From Stratiolaelaps scimitus (taxonomy: Eukaryota; Arthropoda; Arachnida; Mesostigmata; Laelapidae): a stretch of 64,000 nt of DNA. The DNA is taken from assembly GCA_019614645.1 (NCBI GenBank), contig JABWDB010000034.1:2728001-2792000 (forward strand). The letters are read 5' to 3'. The translations under genes were made by a program, and so were the position numbers. How positions within the stretch are numbered: position 1 is the first letter of the stretch; each line of letters begins with the position of its first letter. This document shows positions 23,618-33,919 of this stretch, piece by piece. The notes under the pieces were generated by a model. It had not been told where the DNA came from. It saw nothing but the letters and a program-made list of their open reading frames with translations, and did not search any database.

Positions 23618-24196
23618 CTATGCGATTGGCGGCTCGCGACACCGAGTTCCGACTCTCAAACGGGACATCTCACTGGAAGAGGCTCCCTTTTGGATGGGTC
23701 CAGTTCTACGTCTGTTGGCGCTGGTCTTCGCCGCCCCCCGCCCCGGACCACAGATGCCCCATAGCGATAACAGCAACAACGTAGATAACTGTAATCGACG
23801 ATAACGACAACAACAGCAACAACAGCAACGACAACGACAATAACTGTGGTCCAACGTAAAATCTGTAATGGTAGTACAGGAGAGGGGGCGACCAGCAGAG
23901 TTCGTGACAGGCATTTTTCGATGATGTTCCCCGTCGAGCCCCCTACGCCTATTATACGGCGTAGATATCACATCGACACTGATGGATATCGATGACGATG
24001 GCACATGCAGGGATGTCGCGATAGAGGTGGGGGGAGGCGGCGGGGGTTCATCTGGGCCAAAATGGGGTTGAAGAGCCCCGCGGGGGGATAGAGACGCGAG
24101 GGGCACTTCCTCGTCGATTGCCGTTGGCCCCGACAGGTTGATAACTGCCTTCGAGACTATTACGCGAAACTCATTGATTGTTATAATAGATGTCAT
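23618..24196 (-). CDS. Long ATG-started open frame, unknown product
   Basis: A 192-codon frame beginning with ATG. The first 110 residues look protein-like (begins MTSIITINEFRVIV, contains a DEPPPPPP run and an S/I-rich stretch). The later part runs antisense through the CAA/CAG repeat at 23800-23844 and becomes a cysteine and arginine string, which argues that at least the second half is not translated. A first exon ending before the repeat is possible, but no strong donor was picked out. No family was recognised. Confidence 0.14.
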   Translation of the reverse strand: MTSIITINEFRVIVSKAVINLSGPTAIDEEVPLASLSPRGALQPHFGPDEPPPPPPTSIATSLHVPSSSISISVDVISTPYNRRRGLDGEHHRKMPVTNSAGRPLSCTTITDFTLDHSYCRCRCCCCCCCRYRRLQLSTLLLLSLWGICGPGRGAAKTSANRRRTGPIQKGASSSEMSRLRVGTRCREPPIA

Positions 24197-24352
24197 CGAA
24201 TAGAGTCCAACTTAAAACTTATTTTTAATATAGGCGGTGTTGACATCGGTTCGAGATGGTGGTGATTAGGCACGATGCGTATTGGTGCGAATCGTGCATA
24301 GATCCATGCTTTATCTGCTCTATGTTTGGATATTTGAATACGCGGTCTCCGT

Positions 24353-24364
24353 GGGGGGGGGGGG
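24353..24364. repeat. Poly-G run of 12
   Basis: Twelve guanines on the plus strand. Confidence 0.93.
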
Positions 24365-25149
24365 AGTAACAGAGAGCGAATACAGGCGGGATACCACTGC
24401 GTGGTTGTATTGATTTTCGCCGATTTTATGAGACATGCATGAACTACGATACTACAGATGGAGATTCAATACCTCATCTATGTATCTGATGTCACTCCGA
24501 GCCACGGACGCTTGACGTCGTCCATCCTCGCCATTGTCGTCAGAACAGGACACTGTAGCTCTTTCTTAAAGCACGATGATCATTTGTTTGGTCGGCCAGC
24601 GTTTCACATTACGGCTTTTGAACGTGGCGCGATACACCTCGGCCGCCGGTGGCGTAGATCGTTGGCCCTGTCCCAGAACGAGAGGCGGGAAGATCCGCAA
24701 GGTCCCATATCTCAGAGCATTCATCGACTCCCAGCAAAAAACCTACCCGTGGAACAAGTGGTAGTGCTTTTAATCTTAAAAAATGGCTCGAAGATGACGT
24801 CAGTTTGCAGAATTCCAACAAAAATCAAAGACTCCTGTGAGACAAGTGGCGACTTCGTAATTTCCCCATTTCGTTGTTGCAATATGAGAAATAGCGGAAG
24901 AATATTTCCGAAAATAATAATGAAGAAGAGGACGAACAGAGAATTCTCAACGTTTGAAATTGTCTGAAGACCCTTGGGACATTCGTGCACGAGGCCTGCA
25001 TGTCGATAAGTCGTAACAGATGACGATTTATAGCCTTGCAACAATGATTTGAGTTATATACGCAATGTGGGCAAAGCAAAATGCATGAAACTACACGAAC
25101 GAGTTTTTGGGTTCACTTTAAAACGCAACGATAGCCACAGGATCAACGG

Positions 25150-25285
25150 AACAAACTTGATGAATAAGCCCAGAAATGGGAGGATCGTTTCCATTCACAC
25201 AGCGTCCCCGCGAATATGCTCTGGTTGAGCAACAGTGAATCATAATCGCAGCACGTACACCTGACCGCTCTAGCCACCTTACCGT
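25150..25285 (-). mobile_element. Possible tRNA-derived SINE remnant
   Basis: On the minus strand GGTGGCTAGAGCGGTCAGG resembles a pol III A box of a type II tRNA (TGGC..AG.GGT). A recognisable B box does not follow at the normal distance, and the sequence downstream does not align with families A, B or C. Confidence 0.22.
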
Positions 25286-25502
25286 AGAGAATAGAAAGTG
25301 AGTACGCAAACTATGTGTCCGCGTTTGTTATATTTTTGAATAATTCATGCCGAAACCTGCGCTGAGTGTACTGGAAGCTGCAATGAATTGCTTCATATTT
25401 TAGACAAACGCACACAGACACGCAATCGTCTATAGTAATTATGTGTTAACGCCTGGACGAGAATCGTACCTGACTGACTGAATATGTTCCAAGACGTGTT
25501 GG

Positions 25503-25844
25503 ATGTCTGATGAAGGAAATGTTGGGGGGGAGGAAGAAGCCATCAATGAAAGAAAAACTATGTTTGAATATATTGAATGGATGGCTGTTTTTTTTTATAT
25601 TCTCCATTTGGTGGTGATGCGTGGAACAGCCATGCGCTCCCCGACCGGTATCGTTGTCTTTATAATCGGTATCGTTGTTGATTTATTGTATAAAGCTGAT
25701 CAGGTAGGTCATGAAGCTTTATTAATTAAGGAATTGCAGGGAACGTCCACCGTTAGGGATGTGGCACTTTTCGCTGGCGCGCCCAGTATCCAAACAACAA
25801 CAACATTCTATACTGATCCTATGAAACAGACGTCTCCCAAATGA
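25503..25844 (+). CDS. Open frame upstream of a candidate exon, hydrophobic centre
   Basis: An ATG-started frame of 113 codons. It starts acidic (MSDEGNVGGEEEA), then holds two hydrophobic stretches separated by a short polar turn (AVFFYILHLVV and GIVVFIIGIVV). Two GT dinucleotides at 25648 and 25669 are in the phase needed to join the exon candidate at 25830, but both have weak donor contexts (GTATCG). A better donor, CAG|GTAGGT at 25704, is in the wrong phase. No family was recognised. Confidence 0.2.
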   Translation: MSDEGNVGGEEEAINERKTMFEYIEWMAVFFYILHLVVMRGTAMRSPTGIVVFIIGIVVDLLYKADQVGHEALLIKELQGTSTVRDVALFAGAPSIQTTTTFYTDPMKQTSPK

Positions 25845-26037
25845 TGGCGATGAGCGCGTCCCTCGGCCACATCCATGAAGCTCTAGTGAAACAGGCTACG
25901 GCTGAAGGCGTTGGAAGCTTCGCCAAATTCATTTGTGAGTCCAAGGAGAAGCGGAAGCAAGAATACAACCCTGGAGAAAATGGTTCTTCGGGAGATGAGG
26001 GCTTGAAGATGTCTTGGCTTGCTAGAAGTATAGACGG
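25830..26037 (+). CDS. Candidate internal exon of an unknown gene
   Basis: The frame from 25830 reads about 69 codons to a splice-donor-like site, GACGG|GTGAGC (GT at 26038). An AG acceptor candidate lies at 25828-25829 (GAAACAG). The peptide has an amphipathic segment (SLGHIHEALVKQATAEG), then GSFAKFICES, then a K/E-rich run and a tryptophan (MSWLARSIDG). Codons such as AAG, GAG, GGC and TTC dominate, unlike the AT-rich surroundings, which supports coding. The acceptor is weak and no conserved domain was recognised. The 25503-25844 frame just upstream could be the preceding exon. Confidence 0.35.
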
Positions 26038-26708
26038 GTGAGCAATTGACATTGCTTCGAGGCTGCCCGCGGCCAATTGATCCGTTCGCCACAACACCCG
26101 TCAGTTCGAACAACTATTACGAGAGGAAGGTCCATTCCTGGGGGGCCCGTGTATGTTTAGTGGCTAGCGGGAGTCCGCCCTTGGGCGGGACCAATATTTA
26201 TCCGTTGAAGCCGATTCTATCTCTCAGCTCTGGACGTAGTCTGGATCCGGTAAGCGATTGCGCGTTACTAGCATTTCATCCAGTCCATAAACCAGAAAAA
26301 TCCTATATGATGTACAAGCCACGGCTGCACGAATCTTCTCTGTCTGTCAGGTGGCTCACATGTGCGTCAGCCCGTTTCTATACTATACTTAAAAAAAAGC
26401 CCGTTCGAATAATCTTATTGTCATACACAATAAGCCGCATCCAATCGTCAGTACTACTACTACTAAACAGATACCGTTGGCCATATCAAGCCAAGATCAC
26501 TCCACCAACCCAATCACCAAGAACGCCGTCAATGTTGTCCTTCCCTTCAAGTATGCTTGTTTTGTTTTTTGTGGGCTCTCGCATGCATTTCTCGATAACA
26601 CGTATCTCGATAATCTCCAATGAGCTACACAAGTTGCTATTTTTGAGAAGCAGGTCTCCTTGTCATCCTTTCTCAATGAAAAGCCACATTCATGTTTCTC
26701 CTCTATGA
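26034..26708 (+). other. Longest plus-strand open frame of the window, probably not a gene
   Basis: About 225 codons are open directly after the candidate exon, without an ATG at the start. It overlaps the exon's donor in another frame. Residue composition drifts from mixed to leucine/serine-rich as the DNA becomes AT-rich. A donor-like GTAAGC occurs at 26250. The length is notable for this composition, but no domain is seen. Confidence 0.12.
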
Positions 26709-29700
26709 ATAGTTAGTGGTTCAGTAACTTGGACCGCTCACCACTGGCTTCGTTTGGTTTTGTGTCTATTTGCAAAAAAAATGCCTCGGTTAATTCCAAT
26801 ATTTATGTTGTCGCGCTGTTTCACCTTAGGCATTTCCCCGACACGAACAACGTATGGCTCCGTAATGTCCTCAACTCCCGAGGCAATCATCATCCGGACT
26901 TATGTGGCAATCGTATATTGGCTCGAAAGCCGATATGAGCCCGCAGGGATTAGTGGCCAAATTTTCACTCTATTTTATTCTCCTATTTAACCTAACCTGT
27001 CTGAACGCTTGTCTATTCATTCGAATGTTAGCGCCCAAAGGACTAACTCGTTTTCTTTGTTAAACATAGAAGGCATGCGTCTATCGGCGGAGAAGAAGAA
27101 CTTTCCCTCCAACGTAAGCGGTTAAATGATGCGTCGATGATTACAATGTGATTTCTGTCTGAATCGATTGCAATCACTTGAATGTGTCAAAATGTATATA
27201 AGCAATGTATCAATTTTATGATCGAACTGTATTTACGCAACGTCCCGTGATATTATATTTGCGGCTATATGCAAAACATAGATACAATAGCTAACTGAAA
27301 TACATCTGCTGATCGATTGCTTTCCTGCTTGTCTGGATTGTGCCGATTACAGGTGTGATTATTTCAAAATGGTAATAGACCCTTATATTCATAAAGTCAT
27401 GCCTAACAGTGCAAGTAACACTGTTCGCGATAGTAAATTGCAGGTCACTTTCACGTAGACAAATATCTTTCCGTTTTGTCAATCATCTATAAGATGCAGG
27501 GACTCCGTTCGTGGACTTCATATCTTCCTGTATTTCACAGCTAGTTGCTGTTCTACAGCCGGTAGCAGTGTTATTAAATTATAGTTCAATTATGTGAGAT
27601 CGACAACATGTCCTAATTTGCGCAGATTATGCTTTGCCCCGCCGCAATGTGCGAACAACGTGCTAACACGCTTGCGGTGTACACGCCGAAGTGTACACAT
27701 GATGATTATACGCATACTATTCTCTGAGCATATTTTTCTCAATGACATTTAATTAAACGGAAGTGCTCGATTGTAGTGTGCACTTGCACGCTCACATTGG
27801 GGACAAAGAAGCCAAGTTACTCAGAGCTCAAACAGTTAGTTTCTTTTACAAAGCAAGCCAGCTAATTAGTCACCGAGATTAGAGCTTTAATAGACCTCGA
27901 TTGCGTCTCGTCGATTCCTTCACTTCGCACGGAACTGGAGCGCGCGTGACATGAGCCACAGCTGCACAGGACCACTGAGTAGCCCCCGGCCCAAAATCCT
28001 CTTATCTCAAGATCCTGGAAACACCCTAGAACATTGGAGTCGACAGGATTTAGTCGTTTACAGGGAGGCTTGAGTTTTTAGAACTACTACAATTGGAATG
28101 TTCGAAACACAATGACGGAGGCTATTGTTGTGAAGCGTGTCGAGGCAGCACAGACCCGCGGACCCACTACTTTTCCCAGAGATCTGCCCAGGAAACAAGT
28201 GAAGTTTGAGGCAGTGAATCTCGTCTAAGAAGACCATACTAACACTGCACCCAAGTGAATGGCGGCTTAAGAACGAACCGGGTGTCTGACGGATCTGGTC
28301 GACGGCTAATTGTCAAAGCGAGCTCAGTCCCCTGCCTCGGGGCTCGTGGCGTTCGAAAGTCACAATCAAATAATTCGAAAACGCCTACAGAGTCTATGGC
28401 CTTGTAGATCAATTAAAAATGTCGTTGCCAAAGAAGAAACAAAGCGATCGCAGGAGTTTCATGTTCTGCTCCTGACTGAGTCAGTGATTTTCGAGTTCAC
28501 AAGTGGCTTGTATTTCCTTCTTAAATCTTCCCTTCTTCTCTCTTTTTCTTTAGCCATTTTTTATTGATTTATTGGTAAACAAAGGGCTGACAAGTATGCC
28601 TGGGTAATGTGTGTAGATAGCATTGTTTTCATTCATTTGTTTTCAGTATATCGTATAATGAGAAATAGGCAATGTGGGCTGGTAGGTATCCAGATGAATT
28701 CACACTGATCATAAAGAAGGCAACTGCGTAGAACTGCAAGTGTGAATTTTCGAAGCATAAAAGTGTGCCACGCAAAGTTGAAGCGTATAGTGGAGACGTT
28801 ACCTACCTACAGCTCTAACCTGATAACTACCAGCTTCCGCCCATGAAAGGAGGAGGCGGCGGTTATGCAGTGGCCCCTCATCGCCGTGGCCTTCCTTGGT
28901 GAGCCTCTGATCGGGCAGTTCCCTGCTGGCGGGGAACGTTACGCGGGAGGATAGAGACGTCGGGGTACGGGAGACGGAGGAGTAGCTTCGAGGAAAAACG
29001 GATAAAAACATAGGGAAGCAACGTGCAGAAGCGTCGATCTAGGCCGTCGGCTCAGCCACCTTAGTCCAGGCGACTACGTCCGGGCGAGACGCCCGTCCGA
29101 GGACGCGACATTGAAGGATATAGGAAAAGGCTATCCCGAAATGTCGGCCACGCAATGCGTCCGCGCCATTCGGCGCTCATCGTAGCGTTTCCGCTGTTGC
29201 AGGAGCAGGGCCGTTTTTCTGCGGTGTCGTCGTCATCATCGGACTAGTGCGGCCTGCGTGGCACGCACACACGCGAGACTCGGATACGAGGAACGGAGAA
29301 CGAACCGAACGAGAGAGATAGAGAGAGCGAGGAGGAATGAAGGCGTCTTCAATTCCGGCCTCCCCCAGACCCTTCTCCGTAAAGGAGTAAAGGGCCTCGG
29401 GCGGACCCGCTGCCGGTAGCCCTGCCACTGCCGACCAAAAGATTTGAACGATAGAAGCAGTGGCAGCGAGAGCGAGATAAATAGGGGAATAGAAAGTGGA
29501 GGGACTCGCACCACCAGCGTAGCTGACCCGTGACCTGCCAAAGGGGTCCCTCAAGGGTATTTCCAACAGTGAGCCAGCATTGGATGCGCTGGCTGTGGAT
29601 TCTGTAGCGGTTGGGTGGTCGGTGGTCGCCATGGCCACCGCCAGCTCTGTGGTGCACCGTCATCGGGTAGAAACATAGAGAAAAGACATGGAAACACGCC

Positions 29701-30371
29701 AACTCGACGTCGGGGGTGACCAGACAACGGCGTACAATAGCCGGATCTGGCCTATCGAACAGGAAGGACTCGGGTTCGCCGTAGACCGCAGAGGACAGCG
29801 ACAACAGGGATCCCTAGGATAAACGAAGAAATTGCAAAGAATGGAGATGATGAAAAAGGTTGAAAACTTTTTTGTCAGGGGAGAGAGAAGCAACCTCGCG
29901 ACCACCGCTGTATCAGGCCACCCACATTATATACACCCACATTATTGACTTCGTTGCGTCAATCAATACTCAATGCTTCGTGCTAACTGCTCTTGCTCAT
30001 GATGGACGAGCAGCTTAATTTGTTGCTGCATTTTATCATTGAGCAACCTTACAGACGTAGAGGCATGCAAAACGAACGGTCTATTCTTGGGGGAAAAATG
30101 AGTGCTGCAGTTTGCGCGCAGGTGGTGGTAGCACGTTGTGTAGAGTGGAACCTATATCATCGGAATTGTAAACTTACTATTTCGCCAACTTTGGCAAATC
30201 TACGGTTGTTAATTCAAACTATTTTGTGTCATATTTACCACGTCAAACGAGCTATATAGCAGTAACGGTGCAAGCGCTGTCGCCAGACCGTCATTCAATT
30301 CAGTAATTCCTGGACGAATCGAAGGACAAATGCAGACGTCGACTCACATTCAGTGATAAGTATATTATACG

Positions 30372-30401
<30 letters not shown>
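30372..30401. repeat. TA dinucleotide repeat
   Basis: Fifteen AT units. Confidence 0.95.
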
Positions 30402-30404
<3 letters not shown>

Positions 30405-31262
30405 TTTGTATGTTACGCCGTCATTATTATTCAGCGATATAACGAACTCCGCCGGTATGGTATGACCTAAGATCTCTCAAAGGCAAGATGTTGTTTTGAG
30501 TCTCGACGTTTATGGCCATTCCGCTACAAGTATCGAATTCATTAGTTACCACTACTGTTAAGATTAGAAGGGTAATACGGACACACATCCGTTTTATCAC
30601 TAAAACGTTCACTACCAAATGTATTAGAACATGTACTAGGTCACTATAATTTACTAGTCATATTCAATACACATCCTCGCCCCCGCATCATGTTCCTGCG
30701 ATTGAGTATGCACTATGTGAACACTGTCGTCGGCTGCTTCTACGCGGACCGACGTTTATCGTATCAGAATCGGTTCAACCTGAGCGCTAGACTCGCCCTG
30801 ATCCCCTATCCGTGGCCTTGAGAGCGGGAAGGTTGTCCGTCCGTTTTCCAGCTGGAGAACCTACAAGCTGTGGGCCGATTGCCACTGGTGGCAGCGCCGC
30901 AAGCTGGGCCCGGCGCATGCTGTTTCTGCTGCGTCGCTCCCCAGTCGATAAAGGACCATTCAAAGTTTGCGCCGACATCCTGCCAGCCTGGCAGAGTTCG
31001 CCTTCCTCCAACAAGCTAGGATAGCCGCCTGCGCTAGGAGATAGGCCGCGACGGGCCGAGGTGCTGCGAGGTGGTTGGCGGCTGGCGGCGGCGGCCATAC
31101 TGGCCGTTGCCTCCTTCTGGATACGTTGCCGGTGATTGCGGAGTGAGATTCAACGTACGGAAGTCGGTCTAAAACGCCAGCAACTCAGAGAGGTAAATGC
31201 GAACGGTTTTTGATGCTGTTACCAAGGGCTGCACGAACATTGGCCTCAAGCTGAGCCAACCT

Positions 31263-31283
31263 TTCTCTCTCTCTCTCTCTCTT
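31263..31283. repeat. CT dinucleotide repeat
   Basis: About ten CT units. Confidence 0.92.
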
Positions 31284-33230
31284 TCCCTACCTCTTCTCTC
31301 ACACTCACTTTCTCTGACTCACTATCTCCGACGAAGATCGCGCAAAGAACCTGAGGGGGGAGGGTACCTAGCAAGATAGCGTCAACTAGATGGAAGAGAC
31401 GGCCATAGAGGGCAAGACGATCAACGGGCAATCAATTATATTTCGTCTACAACAGATTAAATCGTCCCTACAGGACGGAAGGGATGATTCCAAAACCCGG
31501 CCCGGTACTCATCTAATAAGCTATCGGTATCTCTACATATGAACTGCCCCACCCCGTTACCTCCCTTCGTGTCGAATCTAGACAGGAAACACTGGGGCGT
31601 ATTCAAATGCAGCCCGTACTTCTGCATCGACAGTTCGAATCAGTTGTGTTGACTGACCCGATAATTGCAGACACAGTTAACAAATCTCATCGAAGCTGAT
31701 TTTGTTCATTTGCATAGCCTATCTCTGGCTAGAATTACTAGCCGCTTCTGCCTCGGTGCAGTGCTCTCATTGTTGGCATACCTACCTTCACTATCAATGC
31801 CAGACGTGGCGCAGACGGCGTAGGCTAACTTTTTCTTTGCCTTGACTAACCTTTCTTTTTGCAACGCTCAAACACGCCTCCACGTGTCTGCTCCAACAAA
31901 TTGCTTTTGTCATTTCATGCATTTCGAAATTTGCCATTCGGGAGGCCTCATGAAGCGGCGAGCGGCTTTTTCGTTGTCAGAATCTGTCTATGTAGATCAT
32001 TTTCGACATGCGAAGAGTTCGCCTAAGCTTATGCACCTGCCTTGGCAAATGCAGCTGAGGACGTTGCTGGCACAACCCATCGTCATATTTAGATCTGTAC
32101 GCATGGCCAACCTTGACACCTCCCGTTTTTGGCGAATTTCCTTTCAGAGATTACGCTCACCTTTCGGGGGGCAATACAGCCCAGTGCAATCGTACGGTTA
32201 TCGATATCGGAAGCTCACAAGACAGCATTTGCAAGCGTACATCCGAGTTAAACGTAGGTAAACAAGGCAATTGAGAGCTTCCCGCTTTGGGTACTGGTAG
32301 CCGGCCAAGATCAGATGACAACGCGCCTTACCAACATAATACGCGTAAACGTCCTCAGGTAAACGCTCGACAATAAATTACGTCAATACTTCATTGTCCT
32401 TACGGTCATCGGTGACCAGCGTTGTTATACACGCGTTCTCGCCACTGCAGCTGTTCGATAGCGTTATTCCTCTCCAGGCCCATGACGGCAGGAGGTGACA
32501 CAGAGGAAGCCTTGCCTCTGTCAAAACCATTGTGGACGCTCAACATACACGACCCAATATAATGGTCACATTCGGCGTCACGCTTGCGCTCGTAGCCAAA
32601 GTGTTGAGACCTTACATGAAGGCGGCGGCTTTTTTTTTCCGCGCGGAAGGAGTATAGGGCGGAGTCCCGACAGAAATTGTGGTCCCCATTTATCCATTCG
32701 TTTCCCCCGCGGCGCTGGCTCCGTTTGACGCTAAGCTGATGGTCAGTTGTCGCCATCCCGAACGCAATCCCTTCACCGTCGATGGGCTCTGTTGTCGTTT
32801 CAGGCCCAGCGTATTGCTCGCCTCTCGCATGGACACCACCCCGCCGTCTCAAACAACAACGATTTCTCACTACCACGGACGTCACCAAGAACAACAGCAC
32901 TCGATGCTAACCGCGTTACCCCCGCCGGCGCACACAGAGGGACACGGGCCATTCACAGCGGGGGCAATGAACAGCGTGCGGCCTTCGAATGGCAAGAGCA
33001 TTGAGGCCCTGATTGTTATAGCCGGAAGGCCCAGGAGACTAGTGGCCTACAATCGTCTGTCGACAGACCGCATTCACCCGAAGGGAGTTTTCGATCATAA
33101 TATTGTATAGCACATACTATAAGATATAATGGTTTAACGGTTGCTAGCGCGGGATCGACCCCAACGATACGTACAATGAGTACCTATTATATTTGCTATT
33201 TCGTCGAAGCTGAATGCATACTCTGAAAAT

Positions 33231-33352
33231 GCCGCTCTGGTTATCGGAAGCCAGAGACCGCAGGTTCGAGCCCCGCTGCGTGACATATAAGAGAGCTTAA
33301 GCATTGTAGAATTGCAGCTCCTTTAATAAACCAATAAAACCTTTACCTTTAC
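33231..33352 (+). mobile_element. SINE family A, copy A2 (5' diverged or truncated)
   Basis: It carries half of the tRNA-like stem (CCAGAGACCGCAGG), the B box GGTTCGAGCCC (33263-33273), the body TGACATATAAGAGAGCTTAA, and the family tail AATAAAACC followed by two TTTACC units. It aligns base for base with the minus-strand copy at 42705-42848. AATGCC occurs at both borders, a possible short target-site duplication. Confidence 0.85.
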
Positions 33353-33427
33353 AATGCCTAAGCTGTTATTGTGACGCTGCACTGTAGCTGACACATTTTA
33401 ACAAGAACATGATAAAAAATGTGATGA

Positions 33428-33565
33428 TCCTTTACGCCCGCTGGTGCACACCCGGGTTCAATCACCACCATTGCAAATTTGCATTAGAATGGGACCTCTA
33501 ATGAAGCAATGACGAAAGCAGTGGTTATGCTGTGGACGATAAATGTTTAAGGCTGTGAGTCAGCC
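33428..33565 (+). mobile_element. SINE family B, copy B4
   Basis: B box GGTTCAATCACC (33455-33466), then core AATTTGCATTAGAATGGGAC, TAATGAAGCAATGACGAAAG and GTGGACGATAAATG, ending with the hairpin GGCTG-TGAGT-CAGCC (33551-33565). The head is poorly preserved. It lies only 75 bases after the family A copy A2, in the same orientation. Confidence 0.82.
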
Positions 33566-33613
33566 CGGAAAATGGACCTTGAATAAATGAATAACAGAAT
33601 ACAGTAGATAAAT

Positions 33614-33646
33614 GCACACACACATATATATATATATATATATGTG
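33614..33646. repeat. CA/TA/TG compound microsatellite
   Basis: CA units, then about twelve TA units, then TGTGC; the arrangement GCACA...TGTGC is self-complementary. Confidence 0.93.
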
Positions 33647-33919
33647 CACCCGTTTTAGTTCGATGATAGTTAGAACGATGATAGCATTGGATGGCGTCGA
33701 GTATTTTATTATTATACATATAATGTATAATATAGAGGCCTATAAAATGATAGTGTCCACACACACTGATGCGGCATCGTTGCAGAGTGTCAAGAGGCCA
33801 ACGAATAGATTGCTCCATATGGTACCAACAATATAGTATGAATAAATATCTTGACCTGAGGACCGCGTTCTAGCTCACTCGTTAGTCCAGTAGTGCGGCC
33901 CTCAGTTCGGCACCCCTCA

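Larger units (their letters stand above)
21600..25500. other. Intergenic region, mostly AT-rich, no proven gene
   Basis: It contains two 12-base G runs (22204-22215, 24353-24364), a GT repeat (22550-22570), a CT repeat (23090-23109) and a CAA/CAG-type imperfect repeat (23800-23844). The longest ATG-started minus frame is 24196-23618, described separately. Confidence 0.4.
26710..33220. other. AT-rich then GC-rich intergenic region, no proven gene
   Basis: 26.7-28.7 kb is AT-rich and featureless. 28.8-31.4 kb is GC-rich with many chance frames (for example 29177-29638 minus) and a CT repeat at 31263-31283. A TA repeat lies at 30372-30401. 31.5-33.2 kb is mixed. No SINE or transposon was recognised. 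Confidence 0.4.

Noticed and set aside
26754..26990. Hydrophobic plus-strand frame
   Set aside because: A second register is open at the same place and the DNA is AT-rich; no conserved motif.
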